Shown here: positions 1-12,508 of the stretch, piece by piece
Layout of the letters: every line of letters begins with the position of its first letter
How positions within the stretch are numbered: the stretch's first letter is position 1
The notes under the pieces: generated by a model
Seen by the model: only the letters and a program-made list of their open reading frames with translations
Database searches by the model: none
Told to the model about the DNA's origin: nothing
Program-made: the position numbers and the translations under genes
Assembly (NCBI GenBank): GCA_027943335.1
Contig: BSBK01006021.1
Location: forward strand, 2,038,501 to 2,102,500
Length of the DNA stretch: 64,000 bases
Reading direction: 5' to 3'
Source: Chamaecyparis obtusa
Taxonomy: Eukaryota; Streptophyta; Pinopsida; Cupressales; Cupressaceae

Positions 1-2034
1 GTTCTTTCTTCTAATCCTACTGACAATCTATAAGTTTCCAAAAAATTGATTGCAACCTAATAACCCTCCCAAAATTTGATCTCAAAATATCCAAAGCATA
101 GATAAGTAGGGATAAAAGAACCCTTATGGTTGCTCCTAAAAATTGTTGTGGCTTCAAACATTTTTCAAATAATCTCCAAAATAGCTAATCTATCTGGAAA
201 AAAGAATGGTAAAACATGAGGTTTTCCTTCGAAGCCATAGACTCTAATGTATGTGTACTTTTCTACAAGATACCAATTGGCCCAATTGTGATCAATTGTG
301 ACCTTAATCTCCTTCTCAATCCGTGTGGTCTCAAAAATATTGTAATCATGGGAAATAATATTGATGGATTATGACCTATAATGTCATACAATATTTTGAT
401 AAATAATTCTTCTACATGTAAATATTGAGCGTAATTATATTCCCTATCCCAAATATTGGTCCATAATTGGACCGGATTACAATTTCCAAACTTGTCCATT
501 GGTTGAATATGGAATTTAGGACTCTATAAATTGTTCTTATTCCTTTCCCATGACAACATATGCACTAATAGTGAATACCATTTGAAACTCCCTATAAACT
601 TATTCACTTTAATCTCCCACACTACCTCGTGGATATTATATGTAACAAACTAGGCATAATCAAAGAATCTATTGTTGTTGAGATCTTAGATGTCACAAAC
701 TAGGACAGTCATTTCTTGTGGCATCATGTCATCACCATTATATCATGTCACCTGACTTACCCTGTAATAGGTCAATACTTAAAGAACAAATTAACATTGT
801 ATGGGGGAAACTTAGAGCCTGCAAATTTTTAAAGATTCTCATCAACCCTAGTCCTGTGCATAGGCAACCATTTTCTTCTATACATCCCTTCCACATTCTA
901 ATATTCTTCCTTTAACCTTTGTAGGTTTATTTTCATGTTAAAATTGACACAATCCTTCATGTCAAACACTTCACAAACTATTGCTTTATTTATTTGTAGA
1001 AAAACTCATGCTTTTGTCTTAATGCACCTAGTCAACTCATCGTAATAGGTGGCTAAAACTTTAATCAACACTACATTGACAAAAACATTAGAGACAATCA
1101 ATCTCGCCATTCCCAACCTTCATGGATTTGAATAAGGCTGGTGGTTCTTTAATTTAGCCTAAAAATACCTGAAAATATTATGACCGCTAACATTCATGTG
1201 GGTTTCATTAGTGTCTTTTCTTTTGTCAACAAAATTAGAGAAATTTTATGGTCTTTGCCCTCCCTCTAGAATTAGAGAGTAGTGCAATTATGTCATTACA
1301 TAAATGCCACCTTGTTTGTCTCTTACAATTAGGTTCATCCTCTGTAGGATTTTGTCTCTTTGACGAACTAGCCATTGCTATAAATAAATATAAACCCTAA
1401 TTTCCCAAATATAAAATCTAACCCTCCCCTTTCAATCCTTTCAAATTGATGCTTATTCAATAAATTAAAACTTCAAGAGATTTTTTCTTTTACTTACTAA
1501 TTGCAATTGATTAATTGGGAATTTTCTATAACTGGTTGAAAGTTCATTGTTAATTCGTCATTGTGCTTCTTCTATTCACTTCAGTCTTCAATTCTTCAAA
1601 ATGTTGAGCAATTAATCCCTAATCTCTTTTATTCCTTTATCTTTTCCAACATTAAATGGTGCAAACAGCTCGTTCAACTCATTTTTAAACCCTACTCGTT
1701 GATACAGAAAGATCAACGATGCATGTTGAGATTCAAAATTGGATTTATTACACTCAACCAGAAAGCTCATGAAGCAATCGCCATGTCATACTCATTAGTG
1801 CATTGGAAGAAAATAAACTTTCCAATGCACCAGTGAGTTACATTTGCCATGGTTAATGTATCCATGGTAGAAGCTCCATATCGGATACACCAACGCATTG
1901 GAACAAAAGAAACCTTCTAACATACTAGTGAGTAGCCACCCCATCTTATAGTTATGGCATTTTTTATGTGGGATATAATTTGCATAGTGTACACATCAAC
2001 GAGCTCATGGTATACGTTGACTAAGGATGCCAGT
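1..2034. other. Intergenic, no gene seen
   Basis: This AT-rich stretch has only short, unrelated open frames on both strands. None has a recognisable motif, a credible start context or plausible splice sites. I see no LTR ends, tRNA-like fold or tandem array before about 2.03 kb. Confidence 0.5.
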
Positions 2035-2117
2035 TCCATGCAAGAACAACACATCAATACGCTAGCACGCTAAGACAAAATTTTCATCCCAACGTTTTAG
2101 GGATCTGACGTACATTT

Positions 2118-3010
2118 ACTTAAAAGCCTCTTCGCACACATGTAAAATTCAAGGGTTGAGTTACATGCAAAGGGGACATCACTAGGAGTACAAAACATAA
2201 CAATATTAACATGTTACACTTTAAAAATGGTAACACATGTCTCCATTCTGTTGACTTTGAGAAGGAAATTGGTTCCATCAAACATTTGGCCTAGAACTTA
2301 AAAGGCAATTCACACACATGCAAAATTCAAGGGTTAAGTTACATGTGAAGGGACATCACTAGGAGTACAAAACATAACAATATTAACACATTACACAATA
2401 AAAAAAGGTAACACATGTCTCCATTCCGATGACTTTGAGATGGAAATTGGTTACATCAAACATTTGCCCCGGAAATTAAAAGGCAATTCACACACATGCA
2501 AAATTCAAGGGTTAAGTTACATGCAAAGGGGACATGGATGATTTGCTAGGTGTATAAAATATAATAGACAATAAAAAATAAGACTAACACGTGTCTAGTG
2601 AATTTGAGAAGGAAATTAGATCCTACAGATATTTGCACACACCATGTCACACTCGTCAGCACACTAGAACAAAAAACACCCTCCAACGCGCCAACAAGTG
2701 ACCAATCTGTCATCAAAACACTGACTCAACATGCCACACAAGCACAACATATCAATGCACTAGCGCGCTAAGACAAAAAAAATTTCCCAACGTGCTAGCG
2801 AGTTGATGTGCATAACACTTAAAAGCCACTTCACACACATGCAAAATTCAAAGGTTAAGTTACATGCGAACATTACAAAAGGGACATTGCTAGGGGTATA
2901 AAACATAACAATATCAACACATTAGACAATAAAAAGGTAACATGTGTCTCGATTCCGATGACATTGAAAAGGAAATTGGATCTTGTAAACTTTTGCCCCA
3001 AAACTTAAAT
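2118..3010. repeat. Diverged tandem repeat, unit about 178 bp, four copies
   Basis: Copies start near 2118, 2296, 2474 and 2817. Each contains the marks CACACATGCAAAATTCAA, GTTAAGTTACATG, a GGGACAT block, an ACATAACAATATTAACA block, and GAAGGAAATTGG near the end. Copies 1 and 2 are the most alike. Copy 3 has lost part of its middle. Copy 4 follows a spacer whose sequence (CTAGC-GCTAAGACAAAA) also precedes copy 1 at about 2.06 kb, so a larger unit was copied at least once. It looks non-coding and I cannot tie it to a transposon family. Confidence 0.75.
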
Positions 3011-3769
3011 TTTGAAATCAATGTGAGTCATTGATCAAACCGAAGGCACTTCACGAAATGACGAAATCAAAAAATAGGATAAACATCAATGAGGTCGTCT
3101 AAAGGGAAGCACAAAGGTGAAGGTGAAAATGATCGACTCTGGTGTGGCAGGGTCATCGAACCAAGAACAATAATGGTGTCTCCATAGGATTCTCATCTAT
3201 GTTTTGATGTATGGGTTGGGTGTGGACTCAAAGCAGGGAGACTGGTTACTGCAAAAGAACTTTGTTTTGTGTAATGTTTTGTAAACTTAATCGACCAACA
3301 AAATTGTTACACTTTTTTATATTTATAAAATTCTCCAGTAGAATTATGTAATTTTCCAATATAATGATTTTATTAGTTTTAATATAAAAGCCTAATTCGC
3401 CAAGAAATTATGTATTGTTGTGTACACTAAGTAAACATCGCTAGTAAAATGATTTCATTGGTTTTGTATGGTAGTGTAAATTGCCAATAAAAACAACCAT
3501 TCACATTAAAACATCTCTAAATCTCCAAATTATTTATTAGATTTATTTGAATACAATGCAAAATCGCCAACACTATTACGTTTCTCTAGCACTTGGAATA
3601 GTTGGAATAAAAACTATTCACCAACAATTTTCCACTAATTGTGGGTGATTGCAATTGATTCACCAACTACAATAATTTTATGTTTGCACGAGAATCAATA
3701 AATTTGCCTATAAAATTACATTTGATTTCTACAAGTACAAAAATATTCACCAATATTTAAGTTATCACT
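3011..3769. other. Intergenic, no gene seen
   Basis: AT-rich sequence without a supported ORF, repeat or RNA gene. Confidence 0.45.
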
Positions 3770-5245
3770 GATCTGTGTCCACTTACTTGTTGATGTGTTG
3801 CTACCCCATACCTCACAACCATATAGTACAATCGGAATCACTAGAAGCCCAAAAAGAGTTTTCCTAGTTTTCTAGTCCCATAGCTCGACGCTTCTACATC
3901 TATTTTGCAGCGAGTGTAAAGCTTTCCATCCTCCTTGAAACATTTTTGCTCTACATGTTTCTCAACTAAGTTTATTGTGAAAATCAAGACCTAGGTATTT
4001 ATATTCATTGACCACTTGCAAAGGGTTTTCTTCAAAGATAAATTTTCTATGAACCTTCTTTCTTTTCAAGGTAAAGATCATGACCTTAGTTTTGTTGGTG
4101 TTCACTTGCATCCTCACCTCATGGAAAAATGATTCAAGATCTTTCAAGTGTTTTTTCAATTCCAATGTTTTTTTTGCCATTAAAATAAGGTCATCGACAT
4201 ATAGGAGCAGCTTTATTTACATAGCTAGTCAAATGGACCCGACCACCACCACACCTTTCTAGTCATTCCTCTAATTAGTCAATCTACAATTTGAATAAAG
4301 TAGGGGATAAAGGATAGCTTTGCTTGACCCCAATGTCACTTCCAAAGAATTCTGATAAGCCCTCTTTGGTTCTAATTTTGTCCCAGGCTTGGTCGTATAA
4401 CCTATGGACAACAGCTCTATAATGTTCCATAATTTTTAAATCTTCCATTATACTCCACAATTTGCTTCTCGGCACCGTGTTGAAAGCTTTCTTGAAATTC
4501 ACAAAACAACAAAAGACCTCTCCTCCTTGTGTACCCCAAACCTTCTCAATCAAGTGCCTGAGTGTGATACAATGATCGATTGTAGAATGATTTGACCTAA
4601 AGCATGTTTGCGCTTTGGCCATCTTTCCCTCCTTTTTAGCCCAAGTGTTGATTCGCCTTTTCATTATGCTCCCAAAATATTTACCAAAGGGAGGATTGAT
4701 CATTATAGTGCGGTAATTTAAAGGGTTATTGACATCGCCACTTTTGTGCATGGGGATGACAACACTAGTAGTCCAATTTGTTGAAAACCCATTCCGAATG
4801 ACCCCATTAAATATTCTTTTGATGTGAGGCGTGAGTGCTTCCAAGCCCCATTTTAAGTATTCTGCCTGTAGACCATCTATGTCATGAGCCTTTCCCATTG
4901 CTAGTTTAATAATTCCTTCTTTAATGTTTTTTGAAGAGAAAAGTTTAACTCTTGGAGTGATTACTAGGGGGTGTCTTTATCTTGTCCTCTCTCGTATAGT
5001 TGTTTCGCATACTCTATCCATTGAGGATCTATGATATTATTCTCTTTATTTGTGTCTTTCTGTTGTAATTCCTTCCAAAAGTCTTTTGGGTTGAGTCTCC
5101 CAAGTGAAATCAGTTCTTTCCTTCTAGCTTGCATATACCCCTCTTTTTCAATCTTACAAAGCTTTGTGTATTCCTTATTATTCCCCTATGTTCTAACCCT
5201 TTTCCTTACTGCCTTACATTCTTCATCGTACCATGAATTTACTCA
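3770..5245 (-). pseudogene. LINE (non-LTR retrotransposon) reverse transcriptase remnant
   Basis: Read on the minus strand, this is a decayed stretch of a non-LTR reverse transcriptase. The longest open part (4898 to 4284) has the usual order: IDGLQAEYLKWG, then VVIPMHKSGD, then an RSNHSTIDHC segment, VNFKKAFNTVPR and GVKQSYPLSPTLF. The active-site block YVDD (about 4200-4186) lies in a different frame, followed by an open piece (4180-3962) with KTKVMIF and YKYLGLDF. Further on, near 3.82 kb, a YGCEVWG-type ending is readable. Upstream of the long piece (5235-4900) pre-RT sequence continues with stops. Several frameshifts and stops make it non-functional. Endonuclease, ORF1 and poly(A) tail were not found. 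It differs from the LINE at 51.6-58.9 kb, whose active site is FADD. Confidence 0.85.
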
Positions 5246-5548
5246 AAAGTTGTTTTTGTTGTTTTTCTCGACTTAGATCTTTCCCCTGTGGTAAGGACCT
5301 TTAGAATTATAAGCCAATAAATTATGATACATAAAAATAACTTTTTTGTTTTCCACAAGAAAGCAGGAAAGGCCATAATAGCTTGACGTGGTATTGCCAG
5401 CTGTGCAAAGATAACCTGGTGGACCCCACGAGAGGTGCCAAGCAGGGACTTAAAGCACCTAATTAAATTACTTTTAACACGTATTTCGAGTGGAGGTGGA
5501 GCCGAGGGTCCCACCACTTCCATGCACTCTCTCTTCATAGAGTTAGTT

Positions 5549-5572
5549 GACGTGGACTCCTTCCACGTGTCA
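5549..5572 (+). promoter_or_regulatory. G-box/ABRE pair
   Basis: CCACGTGTCA (5563-5572) contains the palindromic G-box CACGTG and fits an ABA-response element. A second ACGT core, GACGTGGA (5549-5556), lies 15 bp away in inverted arrangement. Paired ACGT elements upstream of a TATA box are typical of ABA- or stress-inducible plant promoters. They sit about 65-80 bp upstream of the TATA box at 5629. Confidence 0.6.
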
Positions 5573-5628
5573 TTTTCCGAAAATCTTCTGCAGCGCGCTT
5601 TATGAGCATTTCTCCACTCTCTCCCAAA

Positions 5629-5636
5629 TATAAAAA
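5629..5636 (+). promoter_or_regulatory. TATA box of the gene at 5839
   Basis: TATAAAAA about 210 bp upstream of the start codon and downstream of the G-box pair. Transcription would begin near 5660. The leader that follows is pyrimidine-rich and has TGTGTATATAT runs. A sequence like a splice acceptor (TTTATTTGCAG, ending 5834) lies just before the ATG, so a leader intron is possible. Confidence 0.55.
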
Positions 5637-5838
5637 TAACGGATATGCTTGCCCTTGCACTTACATCATCCATCATCATCACTTACGTTGTATAATGTGT
5701 GTGTATATATATATCTTCGTCTCTATTTATGGGTGCGTTGTATATTTTGTGTATATATATCTCCCACGTTGTGTCTGTTTGTGTGTGTATATACCTCACA
5801 CTCCACTCCCTGTTTCCATTTCATTTATTTGCAGGAAA

Positions 5839-6378
5839 ATGGAAGAGAAGAATTTGAATGCTTCCAGTTCAATCCCTCTCCGCAAGAGAGCGAGAGAAGA
5901 TGAAACAGAAGATGAAATCAACAATAAAAATGAAGGTTTTGATGTCGTACCAGAGGCCAAGCGGATTTGCTGTCGGGATTTTGATCTGATGGCGCTGCTC
6001 GACAGAATCGATAAAATGGACAAATTTGCGGAGGAGGAGCGAGTCGTTAAGAATCCGCCGGAAGAAGAAATAAGCTTAAAGTATTTGTCCAATGCTAATG
6101 GCGATATGGAAAATGAGTTCAACTATACTCTCTTTTTGAATGATCTTCACATGAATTACTTCGATTTCTGTGACGAGGATTTGATCATGGCAGTTTATTC
6201 TGCGAACAGTTATGGCCTTTTGCACGACTATGCGGAGGTCCCTATGAGCTTATGGGAGGACGATTTTTGGCAGGTAAAGGAATCGTGATAAACCAGAGAG
6301 AGTCCCTAGCATTTTATGTACTGTTTTTTTATTTTTATTTTGTTTCAGACACTGAATCGTTGTATATTTGTACAATGA
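5839..6378 (+). CDS. Candidate host gene: small acidic protein of unknown function, two exons
   Basis: I do not recognise this protein. Exon 1 (5839-6273) encodes 145 residues starting MEEKNLN. It has a basic RKRAR cluster at residues 15-19 that could be a nuclear localisation signal, a PEAKR segment, many Glu/Asp residues, and a C-terminal part rich in aromatics and Asp ending WEDDFWQ. The exon ends in a strong donor (CAG/GTAAAG at 6273/6274). A 75-bp T-rich intron ends in TTTGTTTCAG at 6348, and a nine-codon exon 2 closes at TGA 6376-6378, giving about 154 aa. Without splicing the frame ends at 6288 (149 aa). The ATG is the first one after the TATA box that opens this frame without the Tyr/Cys-rich leader translation. 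Transcription is probably stress or ABA responsive, judging from the G-box. The PEAKR plus LLD-x-ID arrangement weakly resembles a family of plant proteins of unknown function; this is not established. Confidence 0.6.
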
Positions 6379-6595
6379 ATGGCGAAGAAGGATGTGATGC
6401 TGAAGCCAAAGCAATCCTCAAGATGTAATCTTTAGGGTTACGAGAGGTTACCATTTTTGTACTGTTTTTTGGTTCCTCTTTTTTCTTTTTAGACACTGAA
6501 TCTTTGTATACCAGTGTGATGAATGGCGAAGAAGAATGTAATTCTGAAGCCAAAAGAAACCTCAAAATGTTATTTTCAGGGTAACATAAGGTCGC
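6308..6595 (+). repeat. Tandem duplication (unit 144 bp) containing the terminal exon
   Basis: Two copies, about 6308-6451 and 6452-6595. Each has TGTACTG, a T-rich tract ending in an AG acceptor, ACACTGAATC, GAATGGCGAAGAAG and CTGAAGCCAAA. The second acceptor (AG at 6491-6492) opens an alternative last exon at 6493-6519 with an eight-residue tail and its own TGA. The copies are clearly diverged. Confidence 0.75.
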
Positions 6596-8349
6596 TATTT
6601 TTCCAAACCTGGATTTTCATTACTGTGTGTATGTGAACCGCCTTTTTAATGTCATGGGAGCCTTCAACAAACTTGCCTGGACGACCAATTAAAAGCCCTT
6701 CAATGCTAAAACTTGTCCCTTCATTAATGTAACTTCGAAATTCTGTAATTTTGGCCTATAATTCGAAGAAGAAAAGATAACAAAAATAATAGATTTCCTA
6801 ATCAAGATAAAGCTTAGAAAATTTAAAATACAGAAAATAAATATGTACATATCTATTATAAAATAGATATCTACTTGTTGATCATATCTTTATGATGTGT
6901 TTAGGCAAAAATGAGATGTTTGATTTGAGTTATCTTTCCTTTTTATATTTGTTTAAGTAAACATAAAATGTTTGATTTATTTTCAAATTTCAAGCTCATT
7001 TGTTTTTATGATTAATCAAAATTGAACATTTTAATGAAGTTTCATTGCACTCTATTTTGTCCAAATGACTTGTTCTCAAAGGAAGGAAAAATATTGATCG
7101 TGTTATTCTCAAAGTCTAGAAAATTTTTATTTTGATGAAAACTAAATTCCTTGGAATATTTGTAGCTTTGAAATAGTTACTTAGAACCCTTTCCACATCC
7201 AAAAAAGAAAAGTACTTGGGATCACATCAACTCCCAATGAAGGCAATCTCATTGAAAAAATATCCTCATTATTTCATTTCAAAAAATGAGAATTTTGAGA
7301 ACCTTTTTAGCTCCCAAAGGTGTTTTGAGAACCACCCAAACTCTCAACTACATGAAAATCATGACAATGCTTAAAGTTGTAAATAAAATAAGCTTAATTC
7401 TCTTTTGGTAAAATGATGAGTTCCTAGAACCTCAATTTTGACCAATTTATTAGTTGCAAGAACTAACTCAAAGATCAATTACTTATTTTGAAATAAAATG
7501 GAGGCTTCATTTTGACAAAATAGTATAGCTCCAATAAACTCTCCAACTTCTAAAATAGTTTGTGGAACCTTATCATTTCCTAAAATAATTAATATTGACA
7601 ATAGATTTAAGTGAAAAAGAGCGATAAAATGGTCATCCCCCAAAGGATCAAGATCTTATTGTGTTGAGAAGCTCTAAAATCATCAAATATTTTTTGTAAA
7701 ATGATGTTTGTAGGCTCCACTCAAAGGTTATTCACAATACAAAAAATTATAAATAAATATTAACTCCCTCTTGTTTATCAACCTTTAAATTCACTGAAAG
7801 AGTTTTACAACATAAGTGCACCATGCTTTTCAAGGATTTTGCCTTACGTTTCCTCCAATTTACCCAATCTACATTCATTAAAAAGGTATACTTATTCTCC
7901 CTTTAGCACATAAACATTTATAAATACTTTCATGTTAAATATTATCTACATAAGCTCTTATGAATTGCTCGGTGTTCTTAACTAATCCATTTTCTCTATT
8001 TTGATAAACCTAAGTCACCTCTTGATTTCACTTCAAGCTTATTGCCTATTTATAGTGGTTTATTTGTGATTATACCTCCTCTACTTAATGAAATATCTAC
8101 AAAACTATCTTAAATAATTTAGAGCTAAGTTTTCTCTCAACTAGATCTACAAAACTAGTTTATCCTCATTCAATCGGCATGTAGACTCCTGCTACAGAAG
8201 TTGGTCTTCTGAATCCACTTTTAAATGTCAATGATTTTTTTCCTATGGTTTAGCAAAGACAAAAATAAACACATCTTTCTGACACTTCATCTTGATCACA
8301 GTTGGGAACAGTTTTTAGTACCACCGATCAGGTGGCCATGTGTCACTAT
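6596..8349. other. Intergenic, no gene seen
   Basis: AT-rich DNA downstream of the candidate gene. It probably includes that gene's 3' untranslated region at the left edge. No ORF, RNA gene or transposon end was recognised. Confidence 0.45.
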
Positions 8350-10620
8350 TGTTGAATAGAATTAGATGTTGAGAGAGGGGTGAATCAACATTCTTTAATA
8401 AATCAAATTATGTTAAATTACTTTTAATTATTTAATATTTTAATCTTATTGTAGAAATAAAAAAATAAAGTTTGAGAAATCATAATATATGATACTAGGA
8501 TTTTTACATGGGAAACCTAAATGAGAAAAACTACAGTAAGAATCACACTCACTGTATAATATAACTATTTTATAGATTTGTTAAGAATAGTTGTCTCCAA
8601 AGTGTAACCTTTGATGTAAACAAAGGGACATTGAAGCATGCATAACACTCCTTTATATTAACATAGTCTTAGCTTTATTTTCCAAAAGAAATGTCAAGAT
8701 CATCGCATGATACCACAAGATCCAAGGACACATGATAATTGTGTTCATTACAATGACCAAAAAACTAAAATGGTAAATGCAAAGCATAGAAAAAACTTGA
8801 AAATTTTAGAATATCATCAACTAATTCTCAAAAAATCATATTGCATCATTGCACCATCAAATACCCTTTTGGAAGGGGATGAAAAGTATTGCTACATTAT
8901 CCATAGGTGACCTAAAGAGATACATTATTACTTGTAGAGACAATTAGGATATCAGGTCTATAGTCCTCAAAATTTAGTACCCATAATTGGATGCTTTAGA
9001 ACCTATTAGGCCCCATTTTGATGATTTCGGGGTTGAAATGCCTATTAGGCTTGATCCCTATGACTCGATTATTCTTTTCATGTACTTATTTATTGTCCCT
9101 GATATCCTAGTGAGATTTCATCCTATTTTTCCTAGGACTGGTTGCAAAAATTTAACCTAGTCATTGTGTTAATTTTGCCCGAAGCCTGATATCAGGTCTT
9201 CTTCCAAGGTTTTCAATTGTGATCAACCCAGATCAAATTTGAATCCCGAATGGAGGGAGTGAAGTATAAATGGACCTCATCTCCCCTCATTTGGCATATC
9301 ATGATCAATTGTAAGAACTTTGGCAAACAACGAAGTAATCAAGTGCAATCAATCCATCAAGCAATTAAGTTGTGCAATTGATGATTTGGATTTAAGATTT
9401 GAAGGAAAGCACCCAATTCAAGATCTCCAAGTCTCTATTTCTTCAAGATCTATCAAGTCAAAGGAAATATTCTCCAATTGATGCAAGTTTCTCTCCCATG
9501 ATGGCCAAGTAGAGGAATTCTCAATCAAGCAAGAGGATTCATTCGTCACTCTCTCTCCTTTACATGTGGTTATCAAGTGTGTCTACATTCTTGATCTAAG
9601 AGTGTAAATCATATATCTATACACTTATAAGGGCATCATTAATTCTACATCTCATTCCAAGGTCAACACTTTGGATTCCAATTTCATTCAAGCATCTTCA
9701 CGGATTTGAGTGATAATTTCTACATTTGTTCATGAGGGTTTTATGCATGGTAAATTAGTAATTTACCTTTTTACATTATTTGGACTTTATGCAATTTCTA
9801 TCATATTCCAAGTTTAATTCCTAAATATGGGTTTGACCAAGGAAAACCCCTATTCCCAACCTATTTTCCTTTTTTTTTTTTAGTAGGAATAGGTTACAGA
9901 GTCGTTAGAAATTTTCTAGGTAGTACAAGAATAGTTGCAAATTTTATGTAAATTTCATCTTAAAGTACCTGGAACACATCACAAAAACTAACCTGTCCCT
10001 GGGTACAAGTCACTTTTTTCACCCTATCTGTACCATTTTTGGCTAAAATTTCCTAAGCAAGTGCATTCTATCTTCTGATTTCCATCTTTGTCAATTTTAG
10101 CTCAATATTAGTTCATATCACTCTATTTTGATCATCTTTTCAACAAATTTTCTATTAGATCTACTTAATCAATCCCATTTCATTTCATTACATCTTTAGT
10201 GAAGGAAATATCCATATTCCTAATTAGTTTCTTGAGTCACCTCTTGATCCTATTGGGGATACTCTTCCTTCCTAACATACAATCAATAAAATAGGGAAGT
10301 AATTCACTTAGTATCTTTTATGTTGCATTTATCTCCCAAGTTTCCTTGTTATACATTGGGTATAAGGTATAGGGCCCCTAGAATAATGTTTTCATAGTAC
10401 CCAAGTCGTGAGATTAACCACAATGAGTTTATCGACCACGACACCAAGAGGAAGAGACTAGATAGAGTAACTATGACTTGATACAAATGATCATACTTAT
10501 GCTAAGAATTTAAATTGTATAGATTTGGACAAGCATTAAAACATGATTTCCTATCAATCAACATAGATTTCATAGACAATTTTGGCATCAATAAGAACCA
10601 AAACTTGCATATGTCCAACA
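8350..10620 (-). mobile_element. Possible 3' LTR of an old minus-strand copia-like element
   Basis: The segment begins TGTTGAATAG and ends ATGTCCAACA, giving TGTTG...CAACA termini. On the minus strand the DNA just outside 10,620 reads as a purine-rich tract (AAAATGGGAGAT) immediately before TGTTGGAC. A TGTCAAAAGGGGAGAA sequence lies slightly further upstream (about 10,680). Such tracts are common ahead of 3' LTRs in plant copia elements of the Sirevirus type. No second copy of this LTR is present, so the ends are inferred from termini only. No gene was seen within it. Confidence 0.35.
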
Positions 10621-12025
10621 ATCTCCCATTTTTCATTGATGGAAACACTTGTGCCACCCAAAAATTCTCCCCTTTTGACATAAAAGATAAAGGATATATA
10701 TTGCAAAAAATGTCTATAGAAACTATCTCAATAGAATATGTATGTATAAAATCAGATACTCCCCCTTAGTACAATCACCTTATATCACCAAATCCCCCTC
10801 CTAAGAATATAAACCAAGATGCAACATACAACCAAAACTTCAACATGCATCCTCTACAATAAGTATATAAAAAAGAAAAAATGCCTTACCAAAATATTGA
10901 TTCACGTAGGTGAAAGAATGGTACTTCAAAAGAAATATGTAGTTAGGCCTAAAGAGACTTCCACTAGTTCACATTATAATCTAGGAAAGTGAATTGACAT
11001 AATAGCTTCATAAGAAGACCTTTTGCAATATTAACATTTTCTGAAACCTTGAAGGTTCTCTCCAACAAATCATTTCCTTTCTAAGCAATCTTTATTAAGG
11101 AAGTTAGTTCCAAATTAATGATGTCCTTTAGATGCACACAAATTTATTTTTCACATGTGATCCTTTTGGTCATACAACTATTGAATTTGTAAATAAATAT
11201 TCTATCTTTACTATATCCTTCTTGTCCAAATCATTTTTATAGTATATTTCTTCTAACAAGGAAACAATCTACTTCTCAAATGACACAATTTAATCTTGAA
11301 TAGTTATAGTGGAAATGGAGCACTAGTGGTATAACTTACTCACTACAATAACCTCATCCAAATATTTTTAAAATTCTCTAATACCTTCTTGCAAATTTGC
11401 ATGAACTTAAGAATATTGATTCACCAAATCTTCATATCTTTTGTCTTTGATTTCCTTAGTTATATCTTTCCAAACAAAATCATCTATAATAGAGTTACAT
11501 TTATTGAATCCTTAAAGAAATAAACTCAATTAGTCCACTTCATACAATGCATCATCTAGTTTTATCTCAAGGAGACCTTAATGAATAATTTTAACAACAT
11601 TTTCTATAGTCATGGAGCTATATCTATAAGATTTTAGAAAAATGTTGCAATAAGATTGGTGGAAAACATCACCCAAAAGAATTATTTGCACTAGAGGCAC
11701 TTGATCAATATCTACCTTTCCTTGAGACATGGGAACATTCAACACTTCATATCATACAATAGGTTGACTATTTGATTGCAAGTTGATTAAATATGGAATG
11801 GATTATATAGATACATTAAAGGATTCACCATGCAACATATCACCAGTCCTTATTTTCTTCTATATTTCTTTCTATTTTTTTTTCCTACAACAATTTCTCT
11901 TCTTAAACTTCTTCCCCTATTAGTTTTATCTTGATTTATTTTTATAATAGGGTCATTTTTGGCAAAATTTTATTCATCTCCTAAAATACCATATATCTCT
12001 TTATCTTTCCCATCATATGGAAGGA
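10621..12025 (-). mobile_element. Left part of the old LTR element interrupted by the CACTA transposon
   Basis: This is AT-rich DNA with only fragmentary minus-strand frames, lying between the possible purine tract at 10,621 and the CACTA left end. It should be contiguous with 30,242 onwards if the CACTA element is removed. The target site GGA is present on both sides. No protein domain is recognisable here. Confidence 0.4.
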
Positions 12026-12052
12026 CACTACTACATTTGGAGCCAAATTTCG
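12026..12052 (+). repeat. CACTA left terminal inverted repeat
   Basis: It begins CACTACTACATTTGG and ends CCAAATTTCG. It pairs with 30,215-30,241 except for one A/G difference at position 17. It is preceded by target duplication GGA at 12,023-12,025. Confidence 0.93.
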
Positions 12053-12194
12053 ATAGAAGTTTCTGACGGGTAACTTTTTCTTACGAATTTGGTGTTTTTT
12101 TTTTGTAATAGGCCCCGATGATGTTGGTATTCCGATGGGTGTTTAATTGACCATCGAAACTCTAACAAATTCAGGGTATACATTTTTAAAAAAA

Positions 12195-12475
12195 GTGAAA
12201 CAGCCTCGTCATTTTATTTCGATTGGATAGAGGGAGCGAGAGAAAAGGAGCGCAAGCTGAGCGCGGGAGAAGGTATCTGATTTCTTCATCTTTCGAGCCT
12301 CTAGCATCATATTCGAATGCATTTCATTTTATTTGATCATGAATGCTCTCTGAAATGACCACATTCTACTGGTGTCGTGTTGTAGCCAGTGCTTTATCTC
12401 TATTATTTGATGTTATTGGTGCTTGTGGTCAAGGATATCGATTCACTGTATTCAAATGTTTGGATTCATGTTTGT
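12195..12475 (+). repeat. CACTA 5' subterminal segment, also present inverted at the right end
   Basis: A GC-richer patch (about 12,225-12,275, AGGGAGCGAGAG) followed by TTTCATTTTATTTGATCA and GAATGCTCTCTGAAATGACC. The segment reappears in inverse orientation near 26,949-27,210 and again, shorter, near 27,980-28,160. It may be the transcription start region of the element: GAGAAGGTATCTG looks like a splice donor, and its counterpart GAGAAGGTATGTG is conserved in the inverted copy. Confidence 0.6.
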
Positions 12476-12508
12476 TGATATTACTAGCATATATGTTTAA
12501 TGACGCCA

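Noticed and set aside
5602..5838. N-terminal 79-codon extension of the candidate gene
   Set aside because: It reads a TGTGTATATAT leader into Tyr/Cys/Val repeats and begins upstream of the TATA box. The ATG at 5839 is far more credible.
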